Source: Nymphaea colorata
Lineage: Eukaryota; Streptophyta; Magnoliopsida; Nymphaeales; Nymphaeaceae
Assembly (NCBI RefSeq): GCF_008831285.2
Contig: NC_045138.2
Coordinates: 25,889,934 to 25,949,933, forward strand
DNA length: 60,000 nt
Reading direction: 5' to 3'
Translations under genes and position numbers: made by a program
Shown: positions 1 to 12,167 of the stretch, in pieces
How positions within the stretch are numbered: the first letter of the stretch is position 1
How the letters are laid out: each line of letters begins with the position of its first letter
Notes under the pieces: generated by a model
What the model was told of the DNA's origin: nothing
The model's database searches: none
Seen by the model: the letters and a program-made list of their open reading frames with translations, nothing else

Positions 1-1026
1 AAATAACTATTTCCTATGAAGTAACTTAAGGAATTATCGGATCCGATTATATAAGCCATTGGACTGGTTTTTTTTTTTTTTTGCAGCATTTAAGAAAGCA
101 AATCGCTACGCGCCTGTCTATTTCAGCAACAATGTTGCCATTTATGCTGATTTTGGACAGAGTTTAAACTGGATCTGCTCTCTGCCAAAGAAGGGACATG
201 TTACTCTTCGGAATCGAAAAAAAAAAAGGGATAAGTACCATTTCTTGTATGAAAATCTTAGTCAAAATTTTTAAACTTTAATTCGATCACTCTCATAAAA
301 AATTTCTAACTCGTCCTCAAGTCTATCGTACAGCTCAAAGACTCATATCCATTTAATAAGTCACGCACTATTGCGTCTAAATGGTTCGGGTAGTATTAAT
401 CTACAATACATACATAAGTCTAAAACTGAATTTGATATGATTCAATGCCTAAAAGATGACGAATCCCAAGATCAAATTTTAACGTTTAAATCCCAGGAAC
501 CGCCCGCGAACCGCCAAGGTCGATGCACGGAACGAAATTCAAAGCATTCGAAAAAGCCGCCACGAAGTTTGCATGTTTGAACGCAGAGGGGAAGGAAAGA
601 AATGAAAGTTTATGTAAAGGACTGACCTTTTGATATAATTCTAAACGCACACAAACTTCTTACATGAACCATGCTTTGGATCTAATTCCTGTTTTTAAGG
701 CTTCAACATACAACCTGCTTGTGTCACAATGTTACCACCTGGTTTGGTGGTGTTCAAACTCAAAAAAAAGCTAGGAACTAAGATAACTAATCATTTAACA
801 ATTTTTTTTTATAAATCCTTTAAGGTTCATTATAAATTTTTAGATACGAGACTAAACTTACACTTAGATCTTATGCTCATATAAAAAATACGTACTCAAA
901 GCTTGTTCCCCTATTGAGACGAGGCCCAAATGGCCCTAAAATGTGGGTCCTTTAACCATCATGTCAACAAGGATTGCTGTTGATGCTTGTCCCTCTTAAA
1001 CATGGTTTGCATTCGAAACTACAAAT
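1..1026. other. Intergenic stretch, no supported gene
   Basis: AT-rich DNA with homopolymer runs (poly-T at about 69-82, poly-A near 219-228). A poly-T tract followed by GCAG at about 69-86 looks like a 3' splice acceptor, and a frame stays open after it to about 270. It could be the last exon of a gene lying to the left, but I do not recognise the peptide. Nothing else in this stretch looks coding. Confidence 0.4.
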
Positions 1027-1369
1027 ATGAGATTGTTTTTTGAAATTTATGACAAGAGCAAGACTCTAAATGGGCATGTTCTCGAAAAGAAAAGAGTAGG
1101 CGCCTTTGGAAATGAAATTGGAGGGAAGCCCCAGAAGCGGGAGGAGAAGACGGAAAAGAAGGGGGAGAGGGCGCCCCTTAAATTTTCCTTCTCTTCGTTT
1201 CAAAATTTCAGGACTTGCGAAGATCCCAAAACCGGTTTTTCAAAGCTGCGAAACTTCGTTTCCCGGTGTTTTTCACCTTTCCCGCCACCGCCATTTCCTC
1301 TACTTCCCTCCGCCTTCGCCCCTTTCCCTGTGCATCTTCTCATTCTCTTCTGCTTACTTGCTAGAGCCA

Positions 1370-1405
1370 CAGAGAGAGGGAGAGCGAGAGAGAGAGAGAG
1401 AGAGA
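1370..1405 (+). repeat. (GA)n microsatellite in the 5' leader of the PHD gene
   Basis: An almost pure GA tract runs directly into the ATG chosen for the PHD-finger gene at 1405. GA/CT tracts in 5' leaders are common in plants. The position supports a transcribed leader ending at this ATG rather than the longer upstream open frame beginning at 1027. Confidence 0.6.
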
Positions 1406-3288
1406 TGGACGAGAGGGAGGCTCATCACTCCAAGGGAGACTACAGATCGCCGTCGAAGCGGTTCCACGGCCTTCATCCTCTCAAGCGGTTCAAGCTTCTG
1501 CAGCAAGAAGAGGAAGAAGGAGAACATGGCAGGAAGCGGGACGCTAATCCCAGCATCACCACCACTACAACCTTCTGCCTTCCAGCCAAAAAGAGAATCT
1601 GGGCTCTTTATCAACCCCCCCAATTCGAATCTCCCTCCCCTTCTCCCCCGAAACGCCAGCGCCGCCCTTCTCAATCACCCATATCCAAGAACGCTCTCTT
1701 TCAGAGGCGCCCCACTTTCGATTCCGCCCCACAAAGAGAAGTAAAGAAGGAAAAAGGAGTAGTTCGTGAAGATGGCAGCGCCGACAGCAACGAGGAGCTG
1801 GAGGAGGAAGACGACGGCATAGTTTGCGACGTCTGCAAGAGTACCGACGGCGATCCCTCTGATCCCATCGTCCTCTGCGATGGCTGCGACGTCATGGTTC
1901 ACGCCTCCTGCTACGGCGATCCCCTCGTCCGTGCTATCCCCGAAGGCGACTGGTTCTGCGCCAAATGCCAATCGCGCAACAGTTGCTCCAAGGAGCCGCC
2001 ATCTTGCTGCCTCTGCCCGGCCGATCACGGCGCTCTCAAGCCCACCACCGACGGCAGGTGGGCTCACATTCTGTGCGCGCTTCTTGTTCCCGAAGTGTTC
2101 TTTAGGGACTCTGCGGGTAGGGAAGGCATCGACTGCTCCAACGTCCCGCGAAGGAGATGGGAAGGTCATTGCTATGTCTGCGACACTAACAAGGGCTCGG
2201 TCATCGAGTGCTCGGAGCCAAGATGCTCATCTGCCTTCCATGCTTCCTGTGGTTTGGAGAATGATCTGCACCTCGAGTACAAAGAAGAAAGAGCTGGTGG
2301 TCTCATCGTCGGCTTCTGCAAACTTCACACTCACCTCTGGAAGAAGGTAAATGAAGCCCTTTCCTTTGACATCTTTTCGATTTTCCGTTTGCCATTCGAG
2401 TTCGCTTCTTGTTTTAGCATGGTTGCCTACGGAGTTTGGTTTTTAAAGTCGATTCCCTGATTTAGAAGTTCTTTGAGATGGTAATTCATTTTCAGTCATG
2501 GTATACCAAGCAGATGAAGCAAGTCTCGTATGTTAGATTGCTCCATACCTTATCGGAAGTGTCAAACCTCTGAGGCCAACTTCTCTATAGCTTTGTCCGC
2601 TCATTTTCTAAGCTTTCAATCGCATGGTTTACCTTACATCACCCATATATGTGATGTTTTCGATCATGCCAAGGGTTTCTCGCACTGTCTGGGAAGCTCG
2701 TGTGGTATGCCATTTTTTAGTATCCCTTATCTTCAAGATTAACAATATAAGCCAACAAACTATGATAGCTTCTAGTACATCTTCTTAGCGCCTCAGATAG
2801 TTTCGCGTTTTGCCGCATTCAGATATTTTCTTTGAATCCTCCTACCAGATAACAGATTTCTCATTATATTAAATTTTGCATATTGACGTCCAGATCACGT
2901 TTGGAAGTTCAGTTCCATTTCAAAATTGAACCTTTTGTTGCACGATATGACTGAAAACTGATGAATATGGTAATAATATACGGAAATTTGGTTTATTTTT
3001 CTTGATAACCTTGAAATGATCCTGCTAACTTCTCCGCCAAAATGAACTATATAGATCACCTCTGTGCACTGTAAAGAGATTATGAAAGATGGAAGTCATT
3101 GCTGTAACTGCTGATGTGTCTGGGCGATGGTGTTGTTTGCAATTTGGCTTATATCTACTTTCCCTGAATTGTTGTTCTTGTTACGCTCGGTTCTAAACTG
3201 TCACCTTCTATTGCTGCAGCAACAACTGACTGGCAAGTTCAAGATAGTGCCCAGAGTCCAAGCAAAAGCCAAAGGCAGGCAACGGTAG
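1405..3288 (+). CDS. PHD plus extended-PHD finger protein (JADE/BRPF-like, two exons)
   Basis: Exons 1405-2346 and 3220-3288 (GT-AG intron, phase 0) give 336 residues. The N-terminal ~130 residues are basic and proline/serine-rich, ending in an acidic patch. A canonical PHD finger (C4HC3) follows at about 140-190, starting CDVCKSTDGD and containing VLCDGCDVMVHASCYG. An extended PHD (Cys-rich knuckle plus second PHD-like module) spans about 200-312, with CCLCPADHGALK and CYVCDTNKGSVIEC. This pairing is typical of JADE, BRPF and AF10 proteins and of a small plant family (Arabidopsis At3g14740 is the likely relative, from memory). Such fingers read histone H3 tails, so a nuclear chromatin role is inferred. 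The short last exon encodes QQLTGKFKIVPRVQAKAKGR, a basic tail. The upstream frame from 1027 lacks support; I chose the ATG after the GA tract. Confidence 0.85.
2347..3219 (+). other. Intron of the PHD-finger gene
   Basis: It begins GTAAAT and ends TTGCTGCAG, joining codons in phase 0. It is AT-rich relative to the GC-rich first exon. The reading frame continues 113 bases into the intron before a stop, so intron retention would add about 37 unrelated residues after the ePHD. No coding content is seen inside. Confidence 0.8.
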
Positions 3289-3633
3289 GCGCGACGGGGT
3301 CTCTTTGCACATTCATGTTGCAAACGGCTTTGCCACGCTTTTAAGCATTTATTTGCTTTTCAAGGCAGAAAGTGACACTTTCATGTTCCCAGATGATTGA
3401 ACTCACTGTAACGATGCATATAACTTCCAAGAGTCGGGTTCTCGTCTTTTGTTTTCAAAATTGGCATAGGCGGCCATGTTTTATCTATCGAAAGATCATA
3501 ACATTTATTTGCTTATATGGTGACAGCATATCATTACACAATTCGGAAGGTCCGAATTAGGGTACAGAACATATTACTACACGTAGTATCCACAAAGTGA
3601 AGCCAATCTCCTAGAGATCTTTGAGCAGCATAT
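3289..3633. other. Intergenic space between two convergent 3' ends
   Basis: Only about 345 bp separate the stop codons of the PHD gene (+) and the CFIm25 gene (-), so their 3' untranslated regions probably lie close together or overlap. On the minus strand an AATAAA signal sits at 3509-3504, 125 bp past the CFIm25 stop, and is a candidate polyadenylation signal. Confidence 0.5.
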
Positions 3634-6600
3634 TCAATTGCAGATGAAATTGAGAGAGAATCTCGATAGAAGTTCTGGTATGCTGGAAATTATGGGGCCA
3701 TAAGTCTGCAAAAATGAAGTGCAAAATTCGTGAGAGACAAAATGGCAGCTCCCAAGAGTAGAGAGCGAGAGAGACATATGCCACCCAATTATCGATCAAA
3801 TAATTGATATTCGATTTCATAATTTTGGCAGCTCTCAAGAGTAGAATCATTGGTACCTTGGCGTTGTCATGAAGCTGGAAGAGTGGAACTGCAAGTAACT
3901 TCATGTTTTTAGGAACTTTCAATGTCTGACTTGCAGAGTGCTTAACCAAGAACAATTTCAAGCATTCCTGTAAGAGAAACAGTAACGAGGATCAAATGAT
4001 TCAAATCTAAATGCCGAACTCTGCAGTTGTGTTGGTTTCTTCACCTTTGGCATCTTTGCGTGAGATGGGCAATAAGGAAGCATGATGGTATCATAACCAG
4101 TCCTCCACCACATGCCAACGCATTCTTCTACCTGATTATATGAAATTTAAAAAAACACTACACGTTGAATATGACAATAAAAGCCAACAAGAACAAAGAA
4201 CGGGCTGCCACAGCAGAATAAACCACATGCTTATATTATCCTCTTCAGATCCAGGTATATACTTTACTTTAAAGAGTAAGGATAGTGTAATCAAATTGAA
4301 AAGGTGAATAGTACATTATCGTAGCCATACTCAAGCTATTAACCTATAGTAATGCTTATCCTCATTGCAGAAAACCAACGAGGGAGTTACCTGCCACTCC
4401 TTCTCTGGGTCAACCGTATCAGGAGAGAGCTTGCTTGATAACTTGCGCTTTAATCCTTCAATTTCTAAGAAAAGTATGCAGTCACTGCTCATTCAGTTCA
4501 CCAATCTAAAAAAAAACTCCCTGATGAAAAAAAAGTTTGTTCTATGCCATGTTGCAGTAAAACATATGAGTGGCAGCAAAATAGCCATAACTTTGTAAAA
4601 CACTGAGAAATTTAGACCAGAAAGCAACAAAATATGACCTAAAAATTCATCTTATTTAAGTAACTTTTGCAAGAGAAACTTATTATTTTCCAATTTCAGA
4701 CTAGAACTGATTTACCTGTTTCACCAGGCCTTAGACGGCCACCAGGCAGCCTGAAGAAAGAATTTCTTACTTGCAGAACCAACACATGAGGATGTTTGAA
4801 CTGCTCGACCTATTACATCATCCATATTTTGATCAATAGAAAGGGAAAGAAATAGAGTGCACAGGAAAAGGGAGAAAAGGTTAGGTGCACATATTTGTCA
4901 AAAATGTTGAAGAAACCAATTTGTATACAAAAGACACTATTAATCTGATTGCAAAATTGTGTGGAAAGCAAAGCAGAAATGCTATCTGAAATCCCTACAG
5001 CATGTTCAGCAGTGGACTATAATGGTGTCCTATATCCAACATTACTCGTAGAAATGATTCTCTCCTCGCCAATACTGCAACGGACATTCCTAAAATGCTT
5101 TAAGTTGCATAAGAGTTTTTCATTCCTGGAAGAAGGAACTGTTTACACTTTTTACCCCAATAGATGCCATACGGTGAACTAGTTTCAAATAAAAATTTCC
5201 CACTTCAAGCAACAAAATCATGGTTTATACAGCCCATTTATTTTGATTTCTTCCATGCCTTTTCTGCATTCTTTTGCTCCTATCCTATAGCTGGATTATT
5301 TTATGGCACTTCATCTTTCTTTACATGCAAGAGAAGAGTTGTTGATGAGGACTTAAACTACTAAATCTACATTACCAGGACAAGATGCAACCATTGAAGG
5401 ACATTTGATTTCTCTTCCTAAGAATGCCAGGAATGGAATGTTCTGTTCCTGGTTTCCTAGAGACTAGAAGAACAAATGAGGCAATGGCCACTAAACTCAA
5501 CATGGATCATCTATTTCCTTGACTGCAGAACATGCGCCAACACACCCTGCATTGAACATCCTCCTAGTGTGAGACATACACATGCAGTGTTGGACACGTT
5601 CAGAAAGTAAGAACGACGGCCCTTAAATAAATTTTCTAGTTCTCTGCCTCTGTTTCAGCAGTCATTTTTGTTTTGTTTGCAACTTATATACTGCCCTTTG
5701 TCTTAATGCCTTTAATGTACAGATTCTGTCAATTAAAGTTGTTTACTAAACATAACACAAACTATTTTTCCCATAAAAATTGTGTTGGCTTGGCTCACGG
5801 TTGTTGCGTTGGTTTGTTGCATTATTTGTAAAGTATCCGTTTCTCAGATGCCTCTCTATCCTACGTCCAAACAACTTGTCAGTTAGATCTTTCATTATAC
5901 TCAGGAACTTGTGAAATTACAATCACAGAGCCAAGAATAAGCAGGTGGGAACGAGAAAGATTCATGCAACTACGGTCTAGAACAGGAAGGAAAAACCATC
6001 TCCTGCTATGTACCCCGGAAGACAGTGAACAGAAATTATGCAGAAACGAGCATAAGCAGCACAGGCCTGAAAGAACATAGACATCCCAATCGCGGAACGA
6101 TTTCCCGAAGAAAGATATCAACCTTCTCTTGGTGTGAAAAGGAAACTCATACACTGATCATCCGTCACATCAACATGATAGAAATAAAAAACCAGTCGAG
6201 TTAACCATTACTAACCAGAATTATCCCCTCCACGCATCTTCTCAATCCATCTCTCATAAAACTGATACACAACAAGTAAAAACTAATTAGCTTGACCCAA
6301 GAGAAAAGGATCGCGTCTTCTGCAGATTGGCAGTGCAAATACGCATAGAATTTAAACTGTGGTCGACCAAAGAGGAAGAAGAATCGTATAAAAGTACCCT
6401 ACAGTATATTCCGCACTATTGACATAACGGTTCCAACCAAACACACAATATAGAACAACGCATAAATCAAGAAACTCGTTATTTGATATATTTCTGGGTA
6501 CTTGAAGAGAGTTGACAGAAAAGAGAGACTAACAAATAACAAAAATCATGGGCAGCTCATGATTAAACAGAGAGAGAGAGAGTAGTTGATGAAGGAAACC

Positions 6601-6723
6601 TCACTTGGATTTCATCCTGAGGATCCTGTCCGACAAGAACTCGTCCTTCTCTTTCTTTGGTTCCTTGGAGCCGAAGTAGTAGGAGGTCAATGGGTAGACG
6701 TCCGCAATTTTCCCAGGCTCCAT
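3634..6723 (-). CDS. Pre-mRNA cleavage factor Im 25 kDa subunit (CFIm25/NUDT21-like)
   Basis: Seven exons on the minus strand join without a frame break: 6723-6605, 6261-6216, 4809-4716, 4464-4391, 4131-4045, 3967-3857 and 3705-3634, giving 200 residues. The start MEPGKIADVYPLTSYYFGSK, the Nudix core (FKHPHVLVLQ, FRLPGGRLRPGETEIEGLKR), ECVGMWWR and VPKNMKLLAVPLFQLHDN identify the family. The YYFGSKE start and KLFLV...VPKNMKLLAVPL block match the Arabidopsis At4g29820 paralogue better than At4g25550 (from memory). CFIm25 binds UGUA in pre-mRNA as a dimer with CFIm68/59 and guides poly(A) site choice in the nucleus. The Nudix box lacks the REUXEE glutamates (RKLSSK instead), as expected for a family that binds RNA and does not hydrolyse nucleotides. 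All introns are GT-AG. The longest (4810-6215) holds no recognised gene. Confidence 0.92.
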
Positions 6724-8289
6724 AGCTCTCCTTCTCTCTCTCTCTCTTTTGCTCTAGAGTCTGAAGTGCGGTTTAGTAACAGAGAAATGGTTCAAATATT
6801 GGATCAGGGAAGAAGTTATCAAACGTGGCATAAGACGCGCGATCTCTATCGCGTTGGTGTCTCGTTGTCGAGGAGACGAAGGTGGAGGGCGCGGCAACAG
6901 TCCAAAAGTCAAGCCTCTCTCCGAGCTTCTGGAATTTCTTTTGATTAAAAGAAACCAATTTTTTGGTGTGCCTTCGAGAATCCGAGCATAGAGAGTTTGC
7001 GTAAGTCCACACAAAGGTGTTATCAGCCTGAAAGAAAAAAAGCAAAAGAATTTCTTTTTTAGATTTGTTACAGAAAAATTCGCTTGATTTATTAAATTAT
7101 CCTGGCTTCCAACGCTTCCATGAATTTGATGTGGTATTCTTTTGTTTATGTGATAAAAACATTCACCTTAACATTCACGATTCATCAAACTAAGAATCAT
7201 CATAGGTAATTTACACACTTAAAATCCTCATTTTACTTTTTCAGATTGAAAAAAGATTTAATCTAAGTTTAGAATAGAAAAGTCTGATTAAATCCATGAT
7301 TTTCAAACCTTAAGGATTTTACATAAGGAGCAATCAAACGCCTCATAAAGTTCTCGGGTGTGCTGAGGCGACACCATTGAATGTTCTTTGAGTGGTAAAA
7401 CATAGTTTTTCTCTGAAAAACAACATTTAAAACGTATTTAGGCAGCAATCGAAACTAAGCTTTTGAAGATTTAGCCTCGCATTTTCAAAAGGGCATAAAT
7501 AACTTAGCTTGCCTCATGTTTTTCATATAAGATTTCATCTTCCTCATATCCCCCAAGTATTCACAAAAGTTGTTTTTACAAGATGACATTTTAAGCTCTC
7601 AGCCATACACAACCATAAAAATTAAAATTTTCAATCTAAATTATTCCCAGTAGCACGCAGAAGTTTCTGCAGCGGCAGAGTCATACATGCGATTCATGGC
7701 CACAAACTCAAAGAGATATTTATTTGGCAAGAATTATTAAAAGTTCAATAGTTTGTCGTTGCTTATAATATACGTACAAAAGATGTCCTATTAACACATT
7801 ACTATTCATTCACAAGATGAACATGCCGTGGTAGACCTGACATATTAAAATAATATCTCTATCTTGCAGTTCCTTTGTTAGGCGAAATGCTCCTTTCATG
7901 TTGGATTTTCTGGACTAATCTTATCGAATGACTCTAGATTCTTCTGCCATTTCTCACCATCCTGCCGGCAAAATTGTTTGAAGGTCCTTTTACTCACTAT
8001 TTGATTTCATTAATGGCTCTTCCCACCCAAAAGGAATATTATTTGATATTGGCATCTGTCGTCCAATATCTCTAAGTGGTTCTATATAGATCGTGATTAA
8101 GGAATAGCTTTCAACATTAGACATCTCAAGGTGATTCTACATAGGTTTCAATTTAGGATGAAGTTACTTCAAAGAGGCCGAAGCTTCTCTCTTTTTTCTC
8201 CTCATTCCTAGGTTCAGGACTGTTTCATAATCTGGGTGGGGAGTGGGGTACCCGTGAAGTAAATGTCGTGTATCTACCATTTGTAGTTC

Positions 8290-8400
8290 AAGAAAATAGC
8301 GCCCATGAGAATGGAATTGATGATTGATAGTTCACCATTCTGTCAGCCCGACCAGCTACACTATACTCCTTGAGGCCGGTGGACAGGGGTTGTAAATAAG
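8290..8400 (-). mobile_element. tRNA-derived SINE-like copy 1
   Basis: Read on the minus strand, the stretch has an A-box-like sequence TAGCTGGTCGGGCTGACAG (8358-8340) and, downstream, a degraded B-box with the block CATGGGCGCTATTTTCTTG (8308-8290). The same block recurs near 13.63, 16.84 and, more loosely, 57.03 kb. The spacing fits an internal RNA polymerase III promoter inherited from a tRNA. An A-rich run lies on the plus strand at 8402-8415. Confidence 0.45.
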
Positions 8401-8988
8401 TAAAAAAAAAAAAAACACATGGAAAGCGTTGTTTGGATATTATATCAAAAAGATGGAAATGGCAATGCCACTTCTTTGTTGGTTCTTGATTTACATTAAA
8501 AGGATTTCTTTGTGTATTAAACATATGCCAAATGTTTTTCAAAGTTGTCTTCACTGGAAAATGCATTGCACAATATTATGTTTGTAATGAAATATATTCA
8601 ATTTTGATCCGCTTTGAGCAAATCCAAGTACTCCTAGCTTTCTTGTGGCTTCACTGGTTTAGATCAGAGAAATAATGAAAGTCATCATGCCAAATCATAT
8701 TTTGCATGATTATATCATTTTTATTTGTTGTGATGGTTAATCTCCTACACCTCCCCCACTGTGCTTGAAGGAAGAATTAAAATAAGTAGAGCTTTGGAGT
8801 AATTTATGAATATATGAAAATCTTTGAGTGTCTATTGATTGTTATAAGTATTTCCTTTTGTTTTTGTGTCACCATTGTATTGGTGTTGTTGGTGCTATCA
8901 TCCAAAGCTGTCTGTTCAGTTTTACAAAGAGATTCATCCATATTTTTTACCTGCTAATTTCACAAATGTTCACATACACAGTGTCTGT

Positions 8989-8990
<2 letters not shown>

Positions 8991-9022
<32 letters not shown>
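8991..9022 (+). repeat. (GA)n microsatellite
   Basis: A pure dinucleotide GA run of 16 units. It lies in intergenic DNA just left of the SINE-like repeat at 9158. Confidence 0.95.
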
Positions 9023-9025
<3 letters not shown>

Positions 9026-9157
9026 ACCCATATGAAAAAAAGAAGAATTAAAGGACCATGCTTGCTATGAGACCCATCTTTAGAAATCAGGAACCAAGCT
9101 TGATTAACCTGTTTGTTATTTCTCCTACTGTCTTTTCCCATACATTTCATCTTTGTA

Positions 9158-9370
9158 GAGGTGAAGCCAAAAAATTTTATCTAAGAGGGACGCTATCATT
9201 TATAAAAATTTATAGGAAGGCGTAAAGGATATATATATATATATATATATATAATCACAAATTATTTTGTCATTTTTTAAAATTTCAAAGGAGAGAAGGG
9301 GGGATTAAACCTGCAGAATTACCTGCTGCTAACGATGGCAATGCTTAACATCAAGGGGCGAGCCTTTTTC
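9158..9370 (-). mobile_element. SINE-like dispersed repeat
   Basis: The minus strand reads GATGTTAAGCATTGCCATCG followed by AGGTTTAATCCCCCC, resembling tRNA A and B boxes. The other end carries the block GGTGAAGCCAAAAAATTTTA seen at the edges of many plant dispersed repeats, and a (TA)n run (9230-9253) lies inside. The class is inferred from the boxes alone. Confidence 0.35.
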
Positions 9371-11422
9371 CGACTGACAGTCTAAATAAATGAACTTTGT
9401 CTGGTTGCGCGCCCAAGTTTAACTAAGAGGGAGTTTGAATGACTCTGAACTGAGACCAAATTTTATTCAAGATCTTGAGATCTGTGAGATACATGGTTTT
9501 CAACAGGGATTATAAATCCCCTGTTCGAAATACCTGAATTACATTCCTCTATTGATCCTTGATTCGTAGATCTGGAGTTAGACCCTTCCACTGACTATAC
9601 ATCCTCGGGCTTGAAAGTAAATGGTAATCTTAAATCCATGTTTGGGCAAAACAGACCCCCAAAAATTTGAGATTTGGGGTAATCAAGCACGCCTTAATGT
9701 TGTGTTTGATTACCTTGAATCTTAGATCCAAGGTGATTCAAGATCTTAAGATACTAACTTCATTGCTTATAGGTCTTTGATTTCCAACAAGGATCTAAGG
9801 TTCCATGTTTGAAAGATGCAAGCGTTACATCATGCAATAAGCAAACTTTGCATCTCGAAATCAACCCCTTTCCTCTGACTTAAAACCTGTCGATTTAAGG
9901 CATAATGGTGATCTTAAACCTACAGTACTTAGATCTGTAGCTTGTTAGAACCATGGGTTTAAGTTGGATGGGAGCCTGTTCAAGCGGACCCAGGATAATC
10001 TAACGCTCCCTTATGTCTAACAAGGCAGTTTCTTACCTTTCATGAAGTTCGGATGGGTCGATTTCACATTAAAATTCATTACATTAGCAGACAGCAGACT
10101 TGAGAATCAAGGATTTAAGATCCCCATTATTCTCCAAATCTGTAAATCTCTGGTCAGATGAAAGAGAGGAGGGTGTTGCTTTCACTTGATTAGATCCCTG
10201 AAGATTCATGAACTAAACTTGGAATTCATGGATTTTTCCCACCAGATGATCGGTCATCAATTTGGCATCCTAAAATATAAGATCCCACCAACGTCCCGCA
10301 TCACCAAGCAGATGCCCCTTAAGGTGTCCTTGACATTACTGGAATCAACATTATTCTGCAGGACATGGCTGTGATTCATAAGGAAGGACATTGTGCTGGT
10401 ACTCTGCAACTCATCTATCGATAAAGTTGCCTTATCTTAGACTGAGGTACTGATGATGGTAGTAGAGAAGTACCACTTAGAGGGAAAGAGAGAACCGAGT
10501 TCTTGATATTTGAAACTCTTTACAGGAGTAGGCACAACTTTTCACAGGATAGACAAAGAAACGATCGGTTTTGAATTTTTTTTATTAACAACCAGAAATA
10601 CAAAAGAAGGCAGTTAAATGAAAGAAATTCAAAACTTTTTTTATCTCTGCACTTTGATGGAATGTGGGATTAGGTTGTCCCAAACTCCTGCCTTATTAAA
10701 GGGCCTTCAGTGAAGACTCATAGCAGCTGTGCATGTAAGAAGACCTTGGTCTGTCTGCTTTATTCTCTTCTTCTTGATCTTCTTCGAGTGCTGAACAGGC
10801 ACTTTTTATCATAAGAAATTGAGCACCTTTGCTGTAAAAATTTCCATTACAACTACTGTGTTCTGTAGTTTTGAACTCTGAGATTCTTTAGCTGTACTTA
10901 ACCTGATTCAAACCCAATTTTCTATGAACTCAGCTGATCTGCAGATGAGCCATTTACACGTATATCAATAGCAGACCTGCCAAGGTGATCATCATTGGAT
11001 GCCTTTTATTCCGAATAATTGCAACGGAAACCGTGCAAAGCTTGGGAAAATATTTCTTGAATAGGGCAAGCACCCCTTCCCTTTTTTACTCTTTTGAGCA
11101 GCAAAGTGCAAAGAAGTGATGCTTTAATTCAATGGCTTTCTTTTTATACAACCTTAGTGAGCAAGTTTTCATCAATCATTAGGGCATTCCCACCAAGAGA
11201 TTCTCTTGTTTTATTTAATCTTCACCGTACACTCGACCAAGATGGCCATGGGCTCTACTTTTTATGGCTATTCATGAGTAAGAAATCAGTGATATATATG
11301 ATGCATGGTCTATGGGGATTTGGAATATAAGCATCCATGGGATTACATACAATATGATATATCTGCCCTTAACAAGGCCAAGATCAATGACAGGAATATA
11401 TGAGAGAAAGATATCGAACATC

Positions 11423-12167
11423 TTAGCTTGAACTTAGAGCTGCGATACGCTGTTCATAGTCGGCAATCCTGCTAGAGATCCTCGAACGTCATCATCTTCT
11501 CTATTTTTCTGTTTCATGGAAGAGCTTCACATGCAGGGTCATCTTGGCTTAGCTTAAGAGAGAAGATATTCACTACCATATTTGAACGTCAGACATGGAA
11601 CAAACACAATCAAGTATTCGTCATTTGGAGGAACAACACTGGCGTCTTGCTTCGACATGTATGCTCCACCACCAGCACGGCGAGCTCGAACTCCGAGATC
11701 TGTGGTTATGCCAACCCCATTAGTGATATTTCTTTAATATTTGCTTCCTAATCGAGGTTGGTGTTAATGAATCCACTTCATTAATGCATCCACTACAACG
11801 GGTTTTTCTTTTGGGGGAAAGGTGAAAAGAAGTTGACATTCAATAGTGTTTAGGATTACAAACTTCTGCTCTTTCTCTCTCTAACTTAGCTGCAATCCTT
11901 ATAGTAGTTAAACAGATAATGTCTCCTGGCGACTCCTCAGCACAAAAGAAGATATGATCTCGGGGGTCCATGGCTTCCATACATGCTACCTTCTCACCCA
12001 ACGTCCCCTTTACAAAAGAGCCAGAAACAAGTGCCTGTAATTATGGTTTCTACAGACAGCCATGAAAAAAATTATTCCATATGTAAAAAGATCAAAACAA
12101 TACAATATTTTCAATGTCGGGAAGTAGGTGGGACTTGGCCAAGTTGACGATTCCCGCTGCAACTGGT
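11423..12167 (-). CDS. Unidentified minus-strand exon cluster (gene or gene relic)
   Basis: Several minus-strand segments look like exons. (a) A segment ending at 12104, just before GTATTG, reads VAAGIVNLAKSHLLPDIENI. (b) After the acceptor AATTACAG, from 12034 downward, a frame reads ALVSGSFVKGTLGEKVAC, then MEAMDPRDHIFFCAEESPGD, and stays open to about 11830. (c) From 11733 to 11554 a frame includes GVRARRAGGGAYMSKQDASV and VPPNDEYLIVFVPCLTFKYG, with a possible donor GTAGTG just after it. (d) A segment near 11480-11423 reads SRIADYEQRIAALSSS then a stop. Composition and splice-like borders suggest a real or recently dead gene. I cannot name the family and could not join all the segments in one frame, so the boundaries are provisional. 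Confidence 0.35.

Larger units (their letters stand above)
6724..11410. other. Repeat-rich intergenic DNA
   Basis: The left edge includes a CT-rich stretch (6730-6750) that would be the 5' leader of the minus-strand CFIm25 gene. The rest is AT-rich with dispersed repeats: SINE-like copies near 8290-8400 and 9158-9370, microsatellites at 8991-9022 and 9230-9253, and many short 'gatccaagatcttgag'-like motifs at 9460-10000 that look like old transposon sequence. I see no frame with protein-family features. Confidence 0.5.

Noticed and set aside
1027-1404. Longer N terminus for the PHD-finger protein
   Set aside because: The frame is open from 1027, but the stretch is low-complexity, ends in a pure GA tract and has no family similarity. 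The ATG at 1405 fits a transcribed GA-rich leader.
5879-6154. An additional exon of the CFIm25 gene in its long intron
   Set aside because: The seven exons already join phase-perfectly into a complete Nudix protein; this frame does not match the family.
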